Shown one piece after another: positions 61,643 to 64,000 of a DNA stretch of 64,000 nucleotides (within the stretch, counting starts at the first letter, position 1; each line of letters begins with the position of its first letter). The DNA lies in NCBI GenBank assembly GCA_965212005.1, contig OZ243038.1, positions 1,860,001-1,924,000 on the forward strand. The letters are read 5' to 3'. Made by a program: the position numbers and the translations under genes. This stretch comes from G965212005 sp965212005 (GTDB taxonomy: Bacteria; Pseudomonadota; Gammaproteobacteria; Porifericomitales; Porifericomitaceae). The notes under the pieces are model-generated. The model saw nothing but the letters and a program-made list of their open reading frames with translations. It was not told where the DNA came from and did not search any database.

Positions 61643-62608
61643 TTGCTTCCCGGTCCCGTTGCCGGTGCCGCGACGGTGCTGAACTATTGCGGATGGCGTC
61701 TTTTGAGCGCCGTGCTGGTACTGGGAGGCGTGTTAACCGTGGTTTTTGCCATCTCCCGCAGTATCCCCGGTGATCCGGTTGACGTCATGCTGGGCGAGAA
61801 CGCGAGTCCGGCGCAACGGGAGGAGATGATAAAGTCGATGGGACTGCGAGAGCCACTGTGGTCCCAATGGAGGCGTTACATTCTGAACCTGGCCCGCCTC
61901 GATCTGGGTACCTCGCTGTACTCGCGCAGGAAGGTTGCCGATTTGCTGTGGGAGCGTCTGCCTGCCACTTTTTTCCTGGCCGGCGCGGCGGTAGTAGTCG
62001 CGTTGCTGATCTCGCTGCCACTGGGCACGCTGGCCGCCTTGCGTAAAGGCAGCATTTGGGATCGGGGAGCCATGTTCTTCGCCCTGCTGGGTCCGGCCGT
62101 GCCGAATTTCTGGCTCGGTCCGCTGCTGTTGCTGCTGTTCTCTTACTACCTGGGATGGTTTCCGATCGGCGGTTATGGAGGAATCGGCTCCGTGGTATTG
62201 CCCGCGCTGACCCTGGGGACGGCGATGGCCGCGATCCAGGCGCGCATGATCCGCAACAATCTGCTGGACGTTCTGGACCTGGACTACGTTCGGGCGGCGC
62301 AGGCGCGGGGATTGCCTCGCGTGGAAGCTGCCCTGCGCCACGCGTTGGTCAATGCGCTGCTGCCGGTGGTGACGGTGTTCGGGTTGCAGGCCGGTGCGCT
62401 GTTGACAGGCGCCCTGGTGACCGAGCAGATCTTTTCCTGGCCCGGTATTGGGCAGCTTACCGTGGAGGCGATTCAAAGAAGGGATTATCCGCTGATTCAA
62501 GGCTGCATCCTCACTATCAGCACGATATACATCTTGGTGAACCTGTTGACCGATTTTTCCTACGTCTGGTTGGATCCGCGCATTCGCCTGGGAGAGAGAG
62601 ACCAGTGA
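61643..62608 (+). CDS. Oligopeptide/dipeptide ABC transporter permease, DppB/OppB-like
   Basis: Inner-membrane channel half of a peptide importer. The 321-residue protein has about six hydrophobic helices, the family N-terminal SIPGDPVDVMLGENAS, and the EAA-type loop ARGLPRVEAALRHAL near 221-235. TTG 61643 is the longest start; GTG 61676 (VLNYCGWRLL) is equally plausible. Its stop overlaps the next gene's GTG by 4 bases (GTGA). Solute-binding and ATPase genes are not in the window. Confidence 0.88.
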   Translation: MLPGPVAGAATVLNYCGWRLLSAVLVLGGVLTVVFAISRSIPGDPVDVMLGENASPAQREEMIKSMGLREPLWSQWRRYILNLARLDLGTSLYSRRKVADLLWERLPATFFLAGAAVVVALLISLPLGTLAALRKGSIWDRGAMFFALLGPAVPNFWLGPLLLLLFSYYLGWFPIGGYGGIGSVVLPALTLGTAMAAIQARMIRNNLLDVLDLDYVRAAQARGLPRVEAALRHALVNALLPVVTVFGLQAGALLTGALVTEQIFSWPGIGQLTVEAIQRRDYPLIQGCILTISTIYILVNLLTDFSYVWLDPRIRLGERDQ

Positions 62609-63405
62609 AGCGGCTCTTGATCTGGATCGGTGGCGGTTGCTGCGTGCTGGCGACGGCATCCTTTTTGCTGCCGCTTGCCGCTGTCGATATCGAACTGGAT
62701 CGGATCATGCAGGGACCGGGTTGGGGAGCGTGGCTCGGTTACGACGAGTTAGGCCGCCCGATCCTGGATCGGCTGATCCTGGGCACCCGTAACTCCCTGC
62801 TGATCTCGCTGACGGTAGCGGCACTGTGCTTTGTCATCGGCGTGCCGATCGGGATCCTGAGTGCCTTCCTGGGAGGAGCCTGGGATCGGGTACTGGTCTG
62901 GCTGACGGACGTCTTCCTCGCCTTCCCTGGCCTGCTGCTGGCGATTGCCATTACCGGCCTGTTGGGTCCGGGCCTGCAAAACGCGATATTGGCGCTGAGC
63001 ATCACCGGATGGGTCAGCTTTGCCCGCTTGTCCAGGGCGCAAACCTTGTCTATCCGCCGGCAGGATCACGTGGTGGCGGCACATGCATTGGGCACCCCCG
63101 TGTTAGGCATCGCCTGGAAACACATCCTGCCGTTGTTAGGGGCCACATTGGGCGTGCAGTTGACCTACGAGATAGCGGGGGTGATCATTGCTGAATCCAC
63201 GTTGTCGTTCCTGGGACTCGGCGTGCAGCCGCCTACGCCTTCCCTGGGCAGCATGATCCTGGAGGGCTACCGATACATGCTGGTGGCGCCGCATATCGTG
63301 CTTGCGCCCGGATTGACCATCATGATGCTGGTGCTATCGATTAATCTGCTGGGGGATCGCCTGCGCGATCACTGGGACGTGCGAAACCGCGCGGCACAGT
63401 CATGA
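62605..63405 (+). CDS. Oligopeptide/dipeptide ABC transporter permease, DppC/OppC-like
   Basis: Partner permease. From GTG 62605 it has 266 residues, the family N-terminal segment LGYDELGRPILDRLILGTR, the EAA-type loop AHALGTPVLGIAWKHILP near 156-173 and about five hydrophobic helices. A longer frame from 62056 overlaps the previous gene and is rejected. Its stop overlaps the nagZ ATG by 4 bases (ATGA), so the two permeases and nagZ are one transcription unit. Confidence 0.9.
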   Translation: MKRLLIWIGGGCCVLATASFLLPLAAVDIELDRIMQGPGWGAWLGYDELGRPILDRLILGTRNSLLISLTVAALCFVIGVPIGILSAFLGGAWDRVLVWLTDVFLAFPGLLLAIAITGLLGPGLQNAILALSITGWVSFARLSRAQTLSIRRQDHVVAAHALGTPVLGIAWKHILPLLGATLGVQLTYEIAGVIIAESTLSFLGLGVQPPTPSLGSMILEGYRYMLVAPHIVLAPGLTIMMLVLSINLLGDRLRDHWDVRNRAAQS

Positions 63406-64000
63406 AGGGCTCCATCGGTCCCCTGGTTATGGGCATAGACGGCGTCAGCCTGGGCGCGGAGGAGAAGGAACTGCTGCGCCACCCGCTGCTCGGCGGGGTG
63501 ATCCTGTTTCAGCGTAACTTCGAATCGCGCCGGCAGCTTACCGCGTTGTGCGCGCAAATCCACGCATTGCGCAGTCCCCGTCTGCTGCTGATGGCAGACC
63601 AGGAGGGCGGCCGGGTACAGCGGTTCACGACGGACTTTACTCCGCTGCCGTGCGCCCGGTCGCTGGGCCGGGCGTACGACCGGGAGGCGCGGTCGGCCCT
63701 GGAGCTGACGCAGGATCTGGCTTGGCTGCTTGCTGCCGAACTGGGCACCGCGGGACTCGACTTCAGCCTGGCGCCGGTGCTGGATCTGGACTGGGGGCGC
63801 AGCGCAGTGATTGGGGACCGTGCCCTGCATGCAGACGCGGAGGTAGTGGGGCGGCTCGGCGCCGCTTGGGTGCGTGGAGTCCGCCGGGCAGGCATGGCGG
63901 CCGTTGGCAAGCATTTTCCAGGGCATGGCTGGACCCGCAGCGACTCGCACGCTGAGTCTTGTACGGATGAGCGAGAATACTGGCGCTTGCGTCAATTCGA
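63402..64000 (+). CDS. nagZ: Beta-N-acetylhexosaminidase NagZ, partial (runs off window)
   Basis: Cytoplasmic glycoside hydrolase of peptidoglycan recycling that removes GlcNAc from anhydro-muropeptides. The first 199 codons are present. Family segments are IGPLVMGIDG at the start, LLMADQEGGRVQRF near 65, LDFSLAPVLDLDW near 122 and the catalytic segment KHFPGHG near 170, followed by the DSH loop. Coupling by 4 bases to peptide permeases suggests uptake of wall peptides, possibly the DppBC-like pair's role here (inference). Confidence 0.93.
   Translation, partial: MKGSIGPLVMGIDGVSLGAEEKELLRHPLLGGVILFQRNFESRRQLTALCAQIHALRSPRLLLMADQEGGRVQRFTTDFTPLPCARSLGRAYDREARSALELTQDLAWLLAAELGTAGLDFSLAPVLDLDWGRSAVIGDRALHADAEVVGRLGAAWVRGVRRAGMAAVGKHFPGHGWTRSDSHAESCTDEREYWRLRQF

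Noticed and set aside
62056..62604. Frame open ahead of the DppC-like gene
   Set aside because: It overlaps the DppB-like gene out of phase and the GTG at 62605 fits the family start.

Overview
The window looks like a GC-rich gammaproteobacterial chromosome. The housekeeping genes dnaX, pgpA, htpG, tyrS, ftsH-glmM, znuABC, hemJ, thiD-thiE-hemL and nagZ all read as gammaproteobacterial, and GTG and TTG starts with 1-8 base overlaps are common. Ankyrin and TPR expansions, an arylsulfatase and several exported proteins are the kind of content seen in host-associated (for example sponge-symbiotic) uncultured lineages. That lifestyle is an inference from content only.

Layout. 1-4800 is ordinary chromosome: dnaX (partial, minus), a 686-base gap with a possible small RNA, an ankyrin protein, a squalene/phytoene synthase-family enzyme and pgpA. 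4801-16600 is a composite, visibly more AT-rich defence island. A type III restriction-modification pair, mod (5366) and res (13942), is split by a TPR-DUF2971 gene, a decayed mod 3' end, and a tightly packed three-gene cassette: DNA methyltransferase, protein kinase fused to a P-loop ATPase, and a two-domain Rossmann-like protein. The cassette is my best candidate for an undescribed system.

16600-29855 is a TPR amplification. An FRG-domain TPR gene is followed by four tandem TPR genes. Each carries a copy of the upstream region and signal peptide of the lytic transglycosylase gene that closes the block (29118). The transglycosylase's own 5' end (about 630 bases) has therefore been copied four times and fused to 102-base TPR repeats, giving four predicted exported TPR proteins. 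All five TPR genes end through the same kind of out-of-frame tail. The block also shows a 3267-base-period segmental duplication and a 306-base higher-order repeat.

29899-36792 is housekeeping (htpG, tyrS, ftsH, glmM). 36794-49434 is a minus-strand catabolic block: 5-oxoprolinase, TonB-dependent receptor, arylsulfatase, two PLP decarboxylases and an NSS-family Na+-dependent transporter. Together they could take up, desulfate and decarboxylate an amino-acid-like substrate. 49643-51600 holds an isolated rnfBC pair. The remainder has a znuABC-type zinc/manganese importer, a TusA protein, a LuxR-type response regulator, an OsmC protein, haem and thiamine genes (hemJ, thiD, thiE, hemL), a small membrane protein, two oligopeptide ABC permeases and the start of nagZ, which runs off the window. 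I recognised no tRNA, rRNA, CRISPR array, transposase or integrase.
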